This document shows positions 1 to 9,414 of a stretch of 64,000 nucleotides of DNA, one piece after another. The position numbers and the translations under genes were made by a program. A model generated the notes under the pieces. It saw only the letters and a program-made list of their open reading frames with translations, did not search any database and was not told the origin of the DNA. Position 1 is the stretch's first letter. Every line of letters begins with the position of its first letter. Source of the DNA: Enterovibrio baiacu (GTDB lineage: Bacteria > Pseudomonadota > Gammaproteobacteria > Enterobacterales > Vibrionaceae); the NCBI RefSeq assembly GCF_004120195.1, contig NZ_SCHN01000017.1:1-64000 (forward strand), given 5' to 3'.

Positions 1-274
1 GATTGGTGTAGCTCCCATGACAAAAGAAAGTGGACGCTACAAAGGAAAACGCGTCATCCAAGGAGGACGCGCTCAAGTGCGGACAGTTCTTTACATGGCA
101 ATGATGTCTGCGATGCAATGTAACCCTACTTTTAAAGCAACCTACACGCGTTTAGTCAACGCTGGAAAACCCAAAAAAGTCGCCATCATTGCCTGTGTGA
201 GAAAGATGGTTGTTATCTTAAATTCTATGCTCAGAGACGGCAGCATGTGGGATGAAAACAGTGCTAAGAATTAA
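1..274 (+). mobile_element. IS110-family transposase, C-terminal part (cut by left edge)
   Basis: The frame is open to the left edge; reading from base 2 it gives IGVAPM and then the ATG at 17, so this is the 3' part of a longer gene. The residues after the GVAP motif (SGRYKGKR, GGRAQVRTVLYMA, NPTFKATY, GKPKKVAI, RKMVVILNSMLRDG) match the C-terminal Transposase_20 domain of IS110/IS116/IS902 transposases, which carries the catalytic serine region. The gene stops at 274. The RuvC-like N-terminal domain and any upstream noncoding end lie outside the window. The element appears to end within about 15 bases of the stop, because prkA-like sequence resumes at about 291. Family assignment is from recognised motifs only. 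Confidence 0.85.
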
Positions 275-293
275 TCATTGACGCCATAGTCGT

Positions 294-2105
294 TTGTTAA
301 TGGCAATCGGTGAACCCGAGATGATTGATACGGCGTTAGACCCACGTTTAAGTCGCCTCTTTTCAAACCGAGTCATCTCACGCTACAAAACCTTCGAAGA
401 TTTTTATGGCATGGAAGAAGCCATAGAACAAATCGTTTCCTACTTAAAACACGCTGCCCAAGGCCTGGAAGAACGTAAGCAGATCTTGTATCTCCTTGGC
501 CCTGTTGGTGGTGGTAAATCCTCACTGGCTGAAAAACTGAAAAGCCTGATGCAGAAAGTGCCTGTGTACATTCTGACAGCCAACGGTGAACGCAGCCCGG
601 TAAACGACCATCCTTTCTGTTTATTCGATGTTGTTGAAGACGGCGCTTTGCTTGAAAGCGAGTACGGTATTTCACAACGTTACGTTCGTTCTATCATGTC
701 GCCTTGGGCAGCTAAACGCCTGCACGAATTCGGCGGTGATATCAGTAAATTCCGCGTGGTGAAAGTACGCCCTTCAATCTTAGACCAAGTTGCAGTGGCC
801 AAAACCGAACCGGGCGATGAGAACAACCAAGACATTTCGTCCTTGGTCGGCAAAGTCGACATTCGACAACTCGAGCACTTTGCGCAAGATGACCCAGATG
901 CCTACAGCTACTCCGGCGCGCTGTGTAAAGCCAACCAAGGCTTGATGGAATTCGTCGAAATGTTCAAAGCACCGATCAAAGTGCTTCACCCATTACTGAC
1001 AGCCACGCAAGAAGGTAACTACAACGGTACAGAAGGCCTGTCAGCATTGCCCTTTGACGGCATGATTCTGGCTCACTCAAACGAATCCGAGTGGCAGACA
1101 TTCCGTAACAACAAGAACAACGAAGCCTTCCTCGACCGTGTTTATATTGTGAAAGTGCCATACTGCTTGCGCGTATCGGAAGAGATGAAGATTTACGACA
1201 AGCTATTAGAGAGCAGTGAGCTCTCATCCGCACCATGCTCGCCAAGCACGCTCGATATTCTTGCGCGCTTCAGTGTCCTTTCTCGTCTGAAAGAGCCTGA
1301 GAACTCAAGCATCTTCTCGAAAATGCGTGTGTACGACGGTGAAACCTTGAAAGACACGGATCCAAAAGCCAAGTCTTACCAAGAATACCGTGACTACGCG
1401 GGCGTCGATGAAGGCATGAACGGTCTTTCTACGCGCTTCGCCTTTAAGATCCTGTCACGCGTGTTCAACTTTGACCATTCAGAAGTCGCGGCTAACCCTG
1501 TGCACCTGTTCTATGTGCTCGAGCAGCAAATCGAACGTGAACAATTCCCGCAAGAAGTGGCAGAGAAGTACCTTGAGAACCTCAAAGGCTACTTGATTCC
1601 CAAATACGTTGAGTTCATCGGTAAAGAAATTCAGACCGCTTACCTAGAGTCTTATTCTGAATATGGTCAGAACATCTTTGACCGCTACGTGACTTACGCA
1701 GACTTCTGGATCCAAGACCAAGAGTACCGCGATCCGGATACCGGCCAATTGTTCGACCGCTCTGCATTGAACAGCGAGCTGGAAAAAATCGAGAAGCCTG
1801 CGGGGATCAGTAATCCTAAAGACTTCCGAAATGAAATTGTTAACTTCGTGCTTCGTGCTCGCGCTAACAATGAAGGCAAGAACCCGGTTTGGACCAGCTA
1901 CGAAAAACTTCGTACTGTGATTGAGAAGAAAATGTTCTCGAACACAGAAGAGCTGCTGCCTGTCATTTCCTTCAATGCCAAAACGTCGACCGAAGAGCAG
2001 AAGAAACACGACGACTTTGTCGCTCGTATGATGGAGAAGGGATATACCCGCAAGCAAGTGCGACTCCTGTCTGAATGGTACCTACGCGTGCGTAAGTCTT
2101 CATAA
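294..2105 (+). CDS. prkA: PrkA-type serine protein kinase, 5'-truncated by insertion sequence
   Basis: AAA+-type serine kinase (YeaG in E. coli, 644 residues) that acts with YeaH and YcgB in stationary-phase and nitrogen-stress responses. Walker A GPVGGGKS is at about residues 69-76, and the PrkA C-terminal domain fills about residues 390-600. The first in-frame candidates are TTG 294 and ATG 300. The residues there (LLMAIGEPEM) correspond to about residue 42 of E. coli YeaG, so roughly 40 N-terminal residues are missing. An in-frame TGA at 279 and the transposase end at 274 lie just upstream, and the transposase is in another frame. No good Shine-Dalgarno precedes 294 or 300. It is either expressed from an internal start as a shortened protein or is a disrupted gene. 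The ATP site remains intact. Confidence 0.88.
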   Translation: MLMAIGEPEMIDTALDPRLSRLFSNRVISRYKTFEDFYGMEEAIEQIVSYLKHAAQGLEERKQILYLLGPVGGGKSSLAEKLKSLMQKVPVYILTANGERSPVNDHPFCLFDVVEDGALLESEYGISQRYVRSIMSPWAAKRLHEFGGDISKFRVVKVRPSILDQVAVAKTEPGDENNQDISSLVGKVDIRQLEHFAQDDPDAYSYSGALCKANQGLMEFVEMFKAPIKVLHPLLTATQEGNYNGTEGLSALPFDGMILAHSNESEWQTFRNNKNNEAFLDRVYIVKVPYCLRVSEEMKIYDKLLESSELSSAPCSPSTLDILARFSVLSRLKEPENSSIFSKMRVYDGETLKDTDPKAKSYQEYRDYAGVDEGMNGLSTRFAFKILSRVFNFDHSEVAANPVHLFYVLEQQIEREQFPQEVAEKYLENLKGYLIPKYVEFIGKEIQTAYLESYSEYGQNIFDRYVTYADFWIQDQEYRDPDTGQLFDRSALNSELEKIEKPAGISNPKDFRNEIVNFVLRARANNEGKNPVWTSYEKLRTVIEKKMFSNTEELLPVISFNAKTSTEEQKKHDDFVARMMEKGYTRKQVRLLSEWYLRVRKSS

Positions 2106-2145
2106 TTCAGCGTAGTCAGAGAAGTAACCAGCATACGGGGGGCTT

Positions 2146-3417
2146 ATGGCGCATTTTATAGATCGACGGCTCAACGGAAAAAACAAGAGTACGGTCAATC
2201 GCCAACGTTTTTTACGTCGTCACAAGAGGCAGATTAAAGAGTCTATTGCTGATGCCGTAAATCAACGCTCGATTACCGATGTGGATAGTGGTGAGAGCAT
2301 CACTATCCCCTCTCGCGACATCCGAGAGCCGACTTTTCGTCAAGGCAAAGGAGGACAGCGTGATGCTGTCCATCCTGGCAACGATCAATTCATCGCAGGT
2401 GATCGCATCGAGCGCCCACCTGGCGGTGGTGGAAGTGGCGGCGCAGGAGAAGGGCAAGCCAGTCCTGACGGCGAAGGCCAAGACGAGTTCGTGTTTCAGA
2501 TTTCCAAAGACGAATATCTCGATTTGTTATTTGAAGACTTAGAATTGCCTAACCTTCAAAAAAATCAGATGACCAAGTTGGTCGAATACAAAACCCATCG
2601 CTCTGGTTTCAAAGCCACGGGTGTACCGTCCAACATTGCCATCGTGCGTTCGCTGCAAAACTCACTGGCTCGCCGTACAGCGATGTCTGCGGGTAAGCGA
2701 CGCAAAGTGAAAGAGCTCGAAGCAGAACTTGCACTGTTGAAAGGGACAGAGCCTGCTCAGCCGCTCGAAGAGAAACGCATCGAAGAAGAAATTCAGTCGC
2801 TCAAAGACAAAATCAAAGCCGTGCCCTTTATCGACACCTTTGATTTGCGATTTAAGAACTACGAAAAACGCCCACAGCCAAGCAGTCAGGCCGTGATGTT
2901 TTGTTTGATGGATGTCTCGGGTTCAATGGACCAAGCCACCAAAGACATCGCCAAGCGCTTTTATATCTTGCTCTACCTCTTCTTAACACGCACATACAAA
3001 AGCGTTGAAGTGGTGTTCATTCGCCACCATACGCAAGCCAAAGAAGTGGACGAGCATGAGTTTTTCTATTCGCAAGAAACCGGCGGCACCATTGTCTCCA
3101 GCGCATTGCGATTGATGGATGAAATCGTCAAAGCACGCTATCCAGCTAGCGAGTGGAACGTGTATGCAGCACAAGCTTCAGATGGCGATAACTGGGCGGA
3201 TGATTCCCCAGGTTGTCGTGAATTACTCGAAAAACAACTGCTGCCTGTGACGCGATATTATTCCTATATCGAAATTACTCGCCGTGCGCACCAAACGCTT
3301 TGGCGAGAATATGAAACGCTTGATGAAAACTACGAAAACTTCGCCATGCAGAACATTCGAACTGCCGACGATATCTTCCCTGTGTTCAGGGAGCTATTTA
3401 AGAAACAAGTAAGTTAG
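2146..3417 (+). CDS. yeaH: YeaH/UPF0229 protein, vWA-like domain
   Basis: Partner gene of prkA and ycgB (UPF0229 family, about 420-430 residues; this one is 423, full length). Residues about 60-110 are a low-complexity Gly-rich linker (PPGGGGSGG). Residues about 180-225 are predicted coiled coil ([15 protein letters not shown]). DVSGSM at residues 256-261 is a MIDAS-type metal site of a von Willebrand factor A fold. A G-rich ribosome site (ACGGGGGG) sits just before ATG 2146. It starts 40 bases after prkA and is followed by ycgB, so the three are probably one operon. The molecular role is unknown; the family is conserved with the PrkA kinase. If the operon promoter lay upstream of prkA, the insertion sequence may have changed its transcription. 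Confidence 0.93.
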   Translation: MAHFIDRRLNGKNKSTVNRQRFLRRHKRQIKESIADAVNQRSITDVDSGESITIPSRDIREPTFRQGKGGQRDAVHPGNDQFIAGDRIERPPGGGGSGGAGEGQASPDGEGQDEFVFQISKDEYLDLLFEDLELPNLQKNQMTKLVEYKTHRSGFKATGVPSNIAIVRSLQNSLARRTAMSAGKRRKVKELEAELALLKGTEPAQPLEEKRIEEEIQSLKDKIKAVPFIDTFDLRFKNYEKRPQPSSQAVMFCLMDVSGSMDQATKDIAKRFYILLYLFLTRTYKSVEVVFIRHHTQAKEVDEHEFFYSQETGGTIVSSALRLMDEIVKARYPASEWNVYAAQASDGDNWADDSPGCRELLEKQLLPVTRYYSYIEITRRAHQTLWREYETLDENYENFAMQNIRTADDIFPVFRELFKKQVS

Positions 3418-3481
3418 TCGGCGTGTTGTTGCAAACGCACTAAGCATTTCGCATTCGGTTCGGACGCCAAGGAGGACCATG

Positions 3482-5026
3482 ATGACTGTCTCCGCAAAGA
3501 AGAAAAACAAGACACTCAGTGATGGGCCAGATTGGACATTTGATCTTCTTGACCAATACCACACTGAAATCAAGCGAGTAGCGGCGCACTACAAGCTCGA
3601 TACGTACGTGAATCAAATTGAAATTATCACTGCCGAGCAGATGATGGATGCCTACTCCAGTGTGGGCATGCCGATCAACTACAGCCATTGGTCATTCGGC
3701 AAAAAATTCATCGAAACAGAGCGCAATTACAAACACGGTCACATGGGGTTGGCGTACGAAATCGTCATTAACTCCGACCCGTGTATCGCTTATTTGATGG
3801 AAGAAAACACCATCACCATGCAGGCGCTCGTTATGGCGCACGCCTGCTATGGCCACAACTCTTTCTTCAAAGGAAATTACCTGTTCCAAACCTGGACTGA
3901 TGCCAGTTCCATCATTGATTACCTCCTCTTCGCCAAAAACTACATCAGCGAATGTGAAGAGAAATACGGCGTTGATGAAGTCGAGAAACTGCTCGATTCC
4001 TGCCATGCCTTGATGAACTACGGTGTCGACCGCTACAAGCGTCCGCAGAAAATCTCCATGGCAGAAGAAGTCGCACGCCAGAAAGCCCGTGAGGATTATC
4101 TACAAACCCAAGTCAACGCACTTTGGCGCACTATCCCCACCAGCGAGAAGAAACGTGAAATCGAAGTGGAGCGCTTCCCTTCAGAGCCACAAGAAAACAT
4201 CCTGTATTTCTTTGAGAAGCATTCACCGTTGCTCGAGCCTTGGCAACGCGAAGCCATTCGTATCGTTCGTAAAGTCAGCCAGTATTTCTACCCGCAGAAA
4301 CAGACGCAGGTAATGAATGAAGGCTGGGCAACGTTCTGGCACTACACCATCTTGAATCATATGTATGACGAAGGCTTGGTGAGTGATCGCTTCATCATGG
4401 AATTCCTGCACAGCCACACCAACGTGGTTGCTCAACCCCCCTACAACAGCAAGTATTACAGCGGTATCAACCCTTATGCTTTGGGTTTTGCCATGTTTAC
4501 CGACCTTCGTCGAATTTGTGAAAACCCGACGGAAGAAGACAAGCACTGGTTCCCAGACATTGCCGGTTCTGATTGGCTCGAAACACTGCATTTCGCCATG
4601 CACAATTTCAAAGATGAAAGCTTCATTAGCCAGTTCTTGTCACCGAAAGTGATGCGCGACATGAAGTTCTTTGCCATCAACGACGATGATAGACAGAACT
4701 ACATAGAAGTGACGGGAATTCACAACGAAGAAGGTTATCAGCAACTGCGCGAGAAGCTTTCCGCTCAGTATAATTTGGCCAACCACGAACCGAACATTCA
4801 GGTTTGGGATGTTGATTTACGTGGAAATCGCTCGCTCACGCTGCGCTATGTGCCACACAACCGAATTCCACTCGGAAACTCACACGAGGAAGTGCTCAAA
4901 CATGTTCATCGTTTGTGGGGGTTTGAAGTGGTGCTCGAAGAGGAAACCCCAGAAGGGAAAGGAAAGATCATCGCGACGTGTCCAAAGCGCCCGCAGTTTG
5001 ATCCGGATTTGATCCCAGGGACTTAG
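3482..5026 (+). CDS. ycgB: SpoVR family protein (YcgB)
   Basis: SpoVR/YcgB family, soluble, about 510 residues, with very high similarity to E. coli YcgB over the whole length (for example DGPDWTFDLLD, MDAYSSVGMPINY, VMNEGWATFWHYTILNH, SGINPYALGFAMF). Biochemical role unknown; genetically linked with PrkA and YeaH in stress survival. Two ATG codons are adjacent (3479 and 3482). The strong GGAGG at 3471-3475 is better spaced for 3482, so I chose that one (514 residues). Third gene of the prkA-yeaH-ycgB operon, ending 35 bases before a strong terminator. Confidence 0.95.
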   Translation: MTVSAKKKNKTLSDGPDWTFDLLDQYHTEIKRVAAHYKLDTYVNQIEIITAEQMMDAYSSVGMPINYSHWSFGKKFIETERNYKHGHMGLAYEIVINSDPCIAYLMEENTITMQALVMAHACYGHNSFFKGNYLFQTWTDASSIIDYLLFAKNYISECEEKYGVDEVEKLLDSCHALMNYGVDRYKRPQKISMAEEVARQKAREDYLQTQVNALWRTIPTSEKKREIEVERFPSEPQENILYFFEKHSPLLEPWQREAIRIVRKVSQYFYPQKQTQVMNEGWATFWHYTILNHMYDEGLVSDRFIMEFLHSHTNVVAQPPYNSKYYSGINPYALGFAMFTDLRRICENPTEEDKHWFPDIAGSDWLETLHFAMHNFKDESFISQFLSPKVMRDMKFFAINDDDRQNYIEVTGIHNEEGYQQLREKLSAQYNLANHEPNIQVWDVDLRGNRSLTLRYVPHNRIPLGNSHEEVLKHVHRLWGFEVVLEEETPEGKGKIIATCPKRPQFDPDLIPGT

Positions 5027-5061
5027 TACCCGCAGAGCGGCTTATCCATAAAAACAAAAAA

Positions 5062-5084
5062 CCGCCAAATTGGCGGTTTTTTTT
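5062..5084. terminator. Bidirectional terminator between ycgB and fadR
   Basis: Perfect stem CCGCCAA/TTGGCGG followed by eight T on the + strand and preceded by an A-rich run, so it can serve both convergent genes. Confidence 0.92.
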
Positions 5085-5124
5085 CGTGTCTCTCTGTTGT
5101 GCCTAAAGACACAACACGAAGCGT

Positions 5125-5976
5125 TTACGCTTCTTCTTGTTCCATCAGTTTTGCAATGGTATCGCGGTTACCGAACCACATCGCACCACTTTCACGACCA
5201 TACTGTTTAATACGGTCAGCCACATCACCATGGCTGTTTGAAAGCGTCAAATCCAGAAGGTCACGGTAGAACTGAAGTGCCAGCTCACAAGCACGTTGAT
5301 CCATGAAGTAATAACCACCCACGCGCGAGTAAATCTTACGCATGCCGTTCATGGTCAATACGTAAACTTTATTGCCCGAACGCTGAGCCATACCTTGGAA
5401 CAACATATAGTCGAAGTGGTTGAACGCACGGCCGCGACAAACTGCCTCGCACAATTCAGTGTCCAGCTTACCAAAGGTATCGTAAATCTTTTTCACGTCT
5501 TGCTGAATGGCTGCTTTTTCTTCCACGTCATCAACGAACGCAGTAAAGCTGTCGCTCGCAAGCAGTGTTTCACAACGGCTAATGACTTTTTCAATCAGCG
5601 CGGCGCAAGACTGTGCATCGTTCTTCATCGCATAGCGCATGTAAACGCCGCTGATGTCAGTGCGTGCTGCAAGAAGGTTTTCTAGCACGCCATGAACATC
5701 TTCACCTTCAAGGGTAACAAGCGTATCAAGGATGTTTAAACCAGACGTGTTCATGTAGTCATTAACACGGGTAGGTTTGCCGTGTTGGATGGTTAACCAA
5801 CCGTCACGTGCAAGGCGTTGAAGGACTTCACGAAGCGTTGTACGCGTAACGCCAATAAGTTCTGATAGCTCTCGCTCTGCAGGCAAAATAGAGCCCTGAG
5901 GAAAGTGATTATTCCAGATACTTTCTATTATATATTTCTCAGCAAACGTTGCCGGGCTATCAGCCTTAATAACCAT
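5125..5976 (-). CDS. fadR: Fatty acid metabolism regulator FadR (Vibrio-type, long)
   Basis: GntR-family regulator that represses beta-oxidation and activates unsaturated fatty acid synthesis; acyl-CoA releases it from DNA. The N-terminal winged helix is almost identical to E. coli FadR (LPAERELSELIGVTRTTLRE, RLARDGWLTIQHGKPT, about residues 30-72). E. coli FadR has 239 residues and this one has 283. Most of the excess is an insertion at about residues 130-175 (around ISRCETLLASDSFTAFVDDV), as known for Vibrio FadR, where the insert adds ligand-binding surface. ATG at 5976. It is divergent from nhaB, the same arrangement as in E. coli. Confidence 0.96.
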   Translation of the reverse strand: MVIKADSPATFAEKYIIESIWNNHFPQGSILPAERELSELIGVTRTTLREVLQRLARDGWLTIQHGKPTRVNDYMNTSGLNILDTLVTLEGEDVHGVLENLLAARTDISGVYMRYAMKNDAQSCAALIEKVISRCETLLASDSFTAFVDDVEEKAAIQQDVKKIYDTFGKLDTELCEAVCRGRAFNHFDYMLFQGMAQRSGNKVYVLTMNGMRKIYSRVGGYYFMDQRACELALQFYRDLLDLTLSNSHGDVADRIKQYGRESGAMWFGNRDTIAKLMEQEEA

Positions 5977-6718
5977 TTAGTATTGTATCCAAGTTGCTTC
6001 TTATCCTGATTAATAACTCATCATACCACTTCTCACATCAACCGAGAAACCTTCCGGTGACATCGATTCACGTCATTTAACGTCCACCGCCTGAGCCAGT
6101 TCACATACAGAGAAATTTTCAACGCGCCATACACAACCCGTATCAGCAGTAAGTGGTATAAAAATCGCACCGTTTAAAACACACGGCGTCCAATAAAAAC
6201 CACCAAGCGCTTCGCAATTTCATCGATAACCTCTAATGCAGGGATTAGGCGCTCATTCAATGATTATTCATAAATAGCTCAATATTCACGTGCATTAGCA
6301 TTAACTCACTGAATAAAAATCACCAAAGCATGAAACTCTGCTCGGACAATGTTGATCCGCATCACTGTATCAATACCCACCGCAGCATAAAATACCGCCG
6401 CAAAATGTTACAGAAACCGTCAACTGACTCGCGTCCTTGTTGCTTTTTTTCGTAACAAATTCCAGTAATTTAATTAACACGAAAAGGAATGTTGACTGTT
6501 TAGAAACTCGCTGTATTGTGTGCTCCGTGTATACCTGTGCGATGGGGCATCAAAGGTCGTGCGAGTTGAGAAATCGACGTTAGGTTTGTAAATCCTCTCC
6601 TGTTTCCACCAAAGGCGAATAATGCAAAACAACCGCCAGCCTCAACAACAGTTTATTTACACCTTCTTTTCAATTTTCCAAGAAAATTAGCTTATTTCAT
6701 AAGAACAGAGAAACAGAC
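5977..6718. other. Long fadR/nhaB divergent intergenic region
   Basis: 742 bases without a convincing gene on either strand. It must hold the divergent promoters of fadR and nhaB. One sigma70-like promoter reading towards nhaB is listed separately. I found no good 17-base FadR operator and no hairpin with a T-run that would argue for a small RNA. Confidence 0.6.
6492..6519 (+). promoter_or_regulatory. Candidate sigma70 promoter for nhaB
   Basis: TTGACT (6492-6497), 16 bases, TATTGT (6514-6519). If used, transcription starts near 6526 and gives a leader of about 190 bases before nhaB. Confidence 0.45.
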
Positions 6719-8299
6719 ATGGCAATTACGCTAAGGAATGCCTTTACCAAGAACTTTCTCGGTAAAGCACCTGACTGGTACAAAGTAGCAATCATCGCAT
6801 TTTTGATTATCAACCCAATTGTCTTCGCAATTGACCCATTTGTGGCAGGTTGGTTACTCGTCATCGAGTTTATTTTCACTCTGGCGATGGCGCTGAAGTG
6901 TTACCCACTTCAACCAGGCGGTTTGTTAGCCATTGAAGCTGTTGCGATCGGCATGACCGATGCCAGCACAGTAAAACATGAGCTTGTGGCAAACTTTGAA
7001 GTGCTACTGCTGCTGATCTTCATGGTTGCAGGTATCTACTTCATGAAGCAGCTTTTGCTGTATATGTTCACAAAGATACTCCTTGGCATCCGCTCTAAAG
7101 CCCTTCTTTCTCTCGCGTTCTGTGCAGCAGCAGCCTTACTTTCTGCATTCTTGGATGCCCTAACTGTTATTGCTGTTGTTATCAGCGTCGCGGTTGGTTT
7201 CTACTCTATTTACCACCGCGTCGCATCAGGTGGTGCCGCAGATAACGACCCAACCTCTGACGATAATCTCGGTGATGACCTAAGCCGCGAAGACCTTGAA
7301 CAATACCGTGCATTCCTACGTAGCCTGCTCATGCATGCAGGTGTCGGTACGGCATTGGGTGGCGTAATGACCATGGTAGGTGAGCCACAGAACCTGATCA
7401 TTGCTGAAAAAGCGGGTTGGCAGTTCGGTGAGTTCATCATCCGCATGTTGCCTGTAACCTTACCCGTGTTGGTTTGTGGTTTGCTTACCTGTTTGTTCGT
7501 AGAGAAGTTCCGCCTGTTTGACTACGGCACAGAGCTTCCAGAAAACGTGCGTGCGATCCTTGTTGAATTCAACAACGCTGAAAAAGCAAAGCGCACAAAC
7601 ATCGACGTGGCAAAATTGATTGCACAGGCGTGTATCGCAGTATTCCTTGTGATTGCTCTGGCCATGCACCTTGCGGCTGTTGGCCTCATCGGCTTGATGG
7701 TTATCATCCTTGCTACGTCGTTCACAGGCGTCATTGATGAACACCACATTGGTAAAGCCTTCGAAGAAGCACTGCCATTTACCGCGCTACTTGCCGTATT
7801 TTTCTCTATCGTTGCGGTCATCGTTGACCAAGAGCTTTTCGCGCCCGTCATCAGCGCCGTACTTCAACTTGAAGGTGGCGCACAGCTGACCATGTTCTAC
7901 ATCGCGAACGGTTTGCTTTCTATGGTGTCTGATAACGTATTCGTTGGTACGGTTTACATCAACGAAGTGAAAGCAGCACTCATGGATGGTGTGATCACAC
8001 GTGAACAGTTTGAATTGCTGGCGGTTGCTATCAACACGGGTACTAACCTACCTTCAGTTGCAACGCCGAACGGCCAAGCTGCGTTCTTGTTCCTGCTAAC
8101 GTCAACGCTTGCACCGCTACTTCGGTTGTCTTACGGCAAAATGGTGTACATGGCATTGCCATATACCGTCGTGATGGGTCTTGTTGGCTTGGCGGGTATT
8201 GAGCTGCTGTTGGTACCAATGACAGATTGGTTCTACGCTGCTGGCTGGATCTCACTGGGTGATGCAAGTGCTGTTAGTGCAGTGACCTCTGGCCATTAA
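6719..8299 (+). CDS. nhaB: Na+/H+ antiporter NhaB
   Basis: Inner-membrane sodium/proton antiporter of the NhaB family (E. coli 513 residues; here 526). Diagnostic stretches are the N-terminal [30 protein letters not shown] and, near the end, [17 protein letters not shown] and [18 protein letters not shown]. About 11-12 hydrophobic segments are visible. It extrudes Na+ at neutral to alkaline pH, important in a marine organism. The ribosome site before ATG 6719 is weak (AGAGAAACAG). It stands alone between divergent fadR and downstream dsbB, with a terminator before dsbB. Confidence 0.96.
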   Translation: MAITLRNAFTKNFLGKAPDWYKVAIIAFLIINPIVFAIDPFVAGWLLVIEFIFTLAMALKCYPLQPGGLLAIEAVAIGMTDASTVKHELVANFEVLLLLIFMVAGIYFMKQLLLYMFTKILLGIRSKALLSLAFCAAAALLSAFLDALTVIAVVISVAVGFYSIYHRVASGGAADNDPTSDDNLGDDLSREDLEQYRAFLRSLLMHAGVGTALGGVMTMVGEPQNLIIAEKAGWQFGEFIIRMLPVTLPVLVCGLLTCLFVEKFRLFDYGTELPENVRAILVEFNNAEKAKRTNIDVAKLIAQACIAVFLVIALAMHLAAVGLIGLMVIILATSFTGVIDEHHIGKAFEEALPFTALLAVFFSIVAVIVDQELFAPVISAVLQLEGGAQLTMFYIANGLLSMVSDNVFVGTVYINEVKAALMDGVITREQFELLAVAINTGTNLPSVATPNGQAAFLFLLTSTLAPLLRLSYGKMVYMALPYTVVMGLVGLAGIELLLVPMTDWFYAAGWISLGDASAVSAVTSGH

Positions 8300-8333
8300 T
8301 TGTTGATTTTTGGTCAAATAACACTTTGAATAG

Positions 8334-8366
8334 CAAAGTCCTGCCTACGCAGGGCTTTGTCTTTTT
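8334..8366 (+). terminator. Terminator after nhaB
   Basis: 11-bp stem CAAAGTCCTGC/GCAGGGCTTTG (one G-T pair), loop CTAC, then TCTTTTT. It separates nhaB from dsbB. Confidence 0.85.
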
Positions 8367-8384
8367 AGAACGGATACGTTAACT

Positions 8385-8924
8385 ATGTTGGCCTTTTTCA
8401 ATGAAATCTCTCGAACCCGCGGAGCGTGGCTTCTGCTCTTGCTTTCTGTTTTAGGGTTTGAGTTATGCGCGCTTTACTTTCAACACGTGATGAACCTTGC
8501 ACCGTGTGTGATGTGTATTTATGAACGTGTTGCCATGGCGGGCGTTTTGGTCGCTGCTTTCATTGGCTTACTGGCACCACAAAATGGGCTCATCCGCTGG
8601 GCTGGTTTGTTGGGTTGGGGCGTATCTGCGGGTTATGGATTAAAACTATCCATTGAACACGTTGGCTATCAGTTTCCTGATCCTAACGATTTGTTTGGCG
8701 CAACATGCGACATCTTCGTTTCTTTCCCTTCTTGGGCCCCACTCAACAAATGGGTACCTTGGATGTTTGAAGCAAACGGCGATTGCAGCAAAGTGGTTTG
8801 GCAATTCTTCGATCTGTCCATGCCACAATGGCTTGTGATCATTTTTGCTGCCATGCTGATTGTGCTCGTTATCGTTGTGCTTTCTCAGTTCTTTGGTAAG
8901 CGCCGCGAACGTCGTCTGTTCTAG
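8385..8924 (+). CDS. dsbB: Disulfide bond formation protein DsbB
   Basis: Inner-membrane quinone reductase that reoxidises DsbA. Four hydrophobic segments. The first redox pair is CVMC at residues 41-44 in the first periplasmic loop. The second pair is C108 and C134 in the second loop (GATCDIFVSFPSW ... NGDC). 179 residues, normal length. ATG 8385 follows GGATACG. nhaB-dsbB adjacency is conserved in enterics and vibrios, although a terminator separates them here. Confidence 0.96.
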   Translation: MLAFFNEISRTRGAWLLLLLSVLGFELCALYFQHVMNLAPCVMCIYERVAMAGVLVAAFIGLLAPQNGLIRWAGLLGWGVSAGYGLKLSIEHVGYQFPDPNDLFGATCDIFVSFPSWAPLNKWVPWMFEANGDCSKVVWQFFDLSMPQWLVIIFAAMLIVLVIVVLSQFFGKRRERRLF

Positions 8925-8950
8925 TCTTTCAATAGACGAACCCAGATAGA

Positions 8951-8978
8951 AAAATCCCTGCCTAGGCAGGGATTTTTT
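8951..8978. terminator. Terminator between dsbB and Nudix gene
   Basis: Perfect 26-base palindrome AAAATCCCTGCC/GGCAGGGATTTT with a T-run on + and a shorter one on -; it lies between convergent genes. Confidence 0.9.
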
Positions 8979-8999
8979 ATTGGTGGCAGGTGAGCCGAC

Positions 9000-9395
9000 T
9001 CAGTGTTGCTCCAGCAACAACGACACCAAGGGTTTATCAGCATCACTGAAGTCATAATCCACCAGCTCTGACGCTGTCACCCAAGCCATGGCTTGATGAC
9101 AAAGCAAAGTGATATTTCCTGTTTCGCATCGACAACGGTAGCTGCGCAGCAATACCGATTTGTTTGGGTAGTGATGCAAGGTTTCGGTGAGAAAATCCCC
9201 CACAGCAACGGTAATATCGAGCTCTTCTTTCAACTCGCGCGCCAAGGCTTCTGGTTCCGTTTCTCCCGCTTCGACTTTACCACCGGGAAACTCCCACAAT
9301 CCTTTTGCTTCTTCGGTGTCATGGCGTTGGGTAATGAGCACACGCTCACCGTCTGTGACCACACCTGCCACCACCCAAAGTGGCTTATCGGTCAT
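9000..9395 (-). CDS. Nudix pyrophosphohydrolase (NudG/MutT-like)
   Basis: 131-residue Nudix hydrolase with a complete box at about residues 39-61 (GGKVEAGET...RELKEELDI). It hydrolyses nucleoside triphosphate derivatives. The start (LWVVAGVVTDGERVLITQR) and GLWEFPGGK fit NudG (CTP and oxidised dCTP/dGTP) or a short MutT; the sequence alone does not decide between them. The canonical MutT sits with secA elsewhere, so NudG is a little more likely. It follows the SEC-C gene by 19 bases and is probably co-transcribed. Confidence 0.88.
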   Translation of the reverse strand: MTDKPLWVVAGVVTDGERVLITQRHDTEEAKGLWEFPGGKVEAGETEPEALARELKEELDITVAVGDFLTETLHHYPNKSVLLRSYRCRCETGNITLLCHQAMAWVTASELVDYDFSDADKPLVSLLLEQH

Positions 9396-9414
9396 TATTC
9401 TTTACCGCTCACGC

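Noticed and set aside
5296-5685. 129-codon + frame inside fadR
   Set aside because: Antisense shadow of fadR; no ribosome site and His/Cys-heavy random composition.
6336-6353. CTGCTCGGACAATGTT as FadR operator
   Set aside because: One base too long between half-sites and several mismatches to the FadR consensus.
6526-6718. Sodium riboswitch before nhaB
   Set aside because: No consensus I could match; left as an open question about the leader only.
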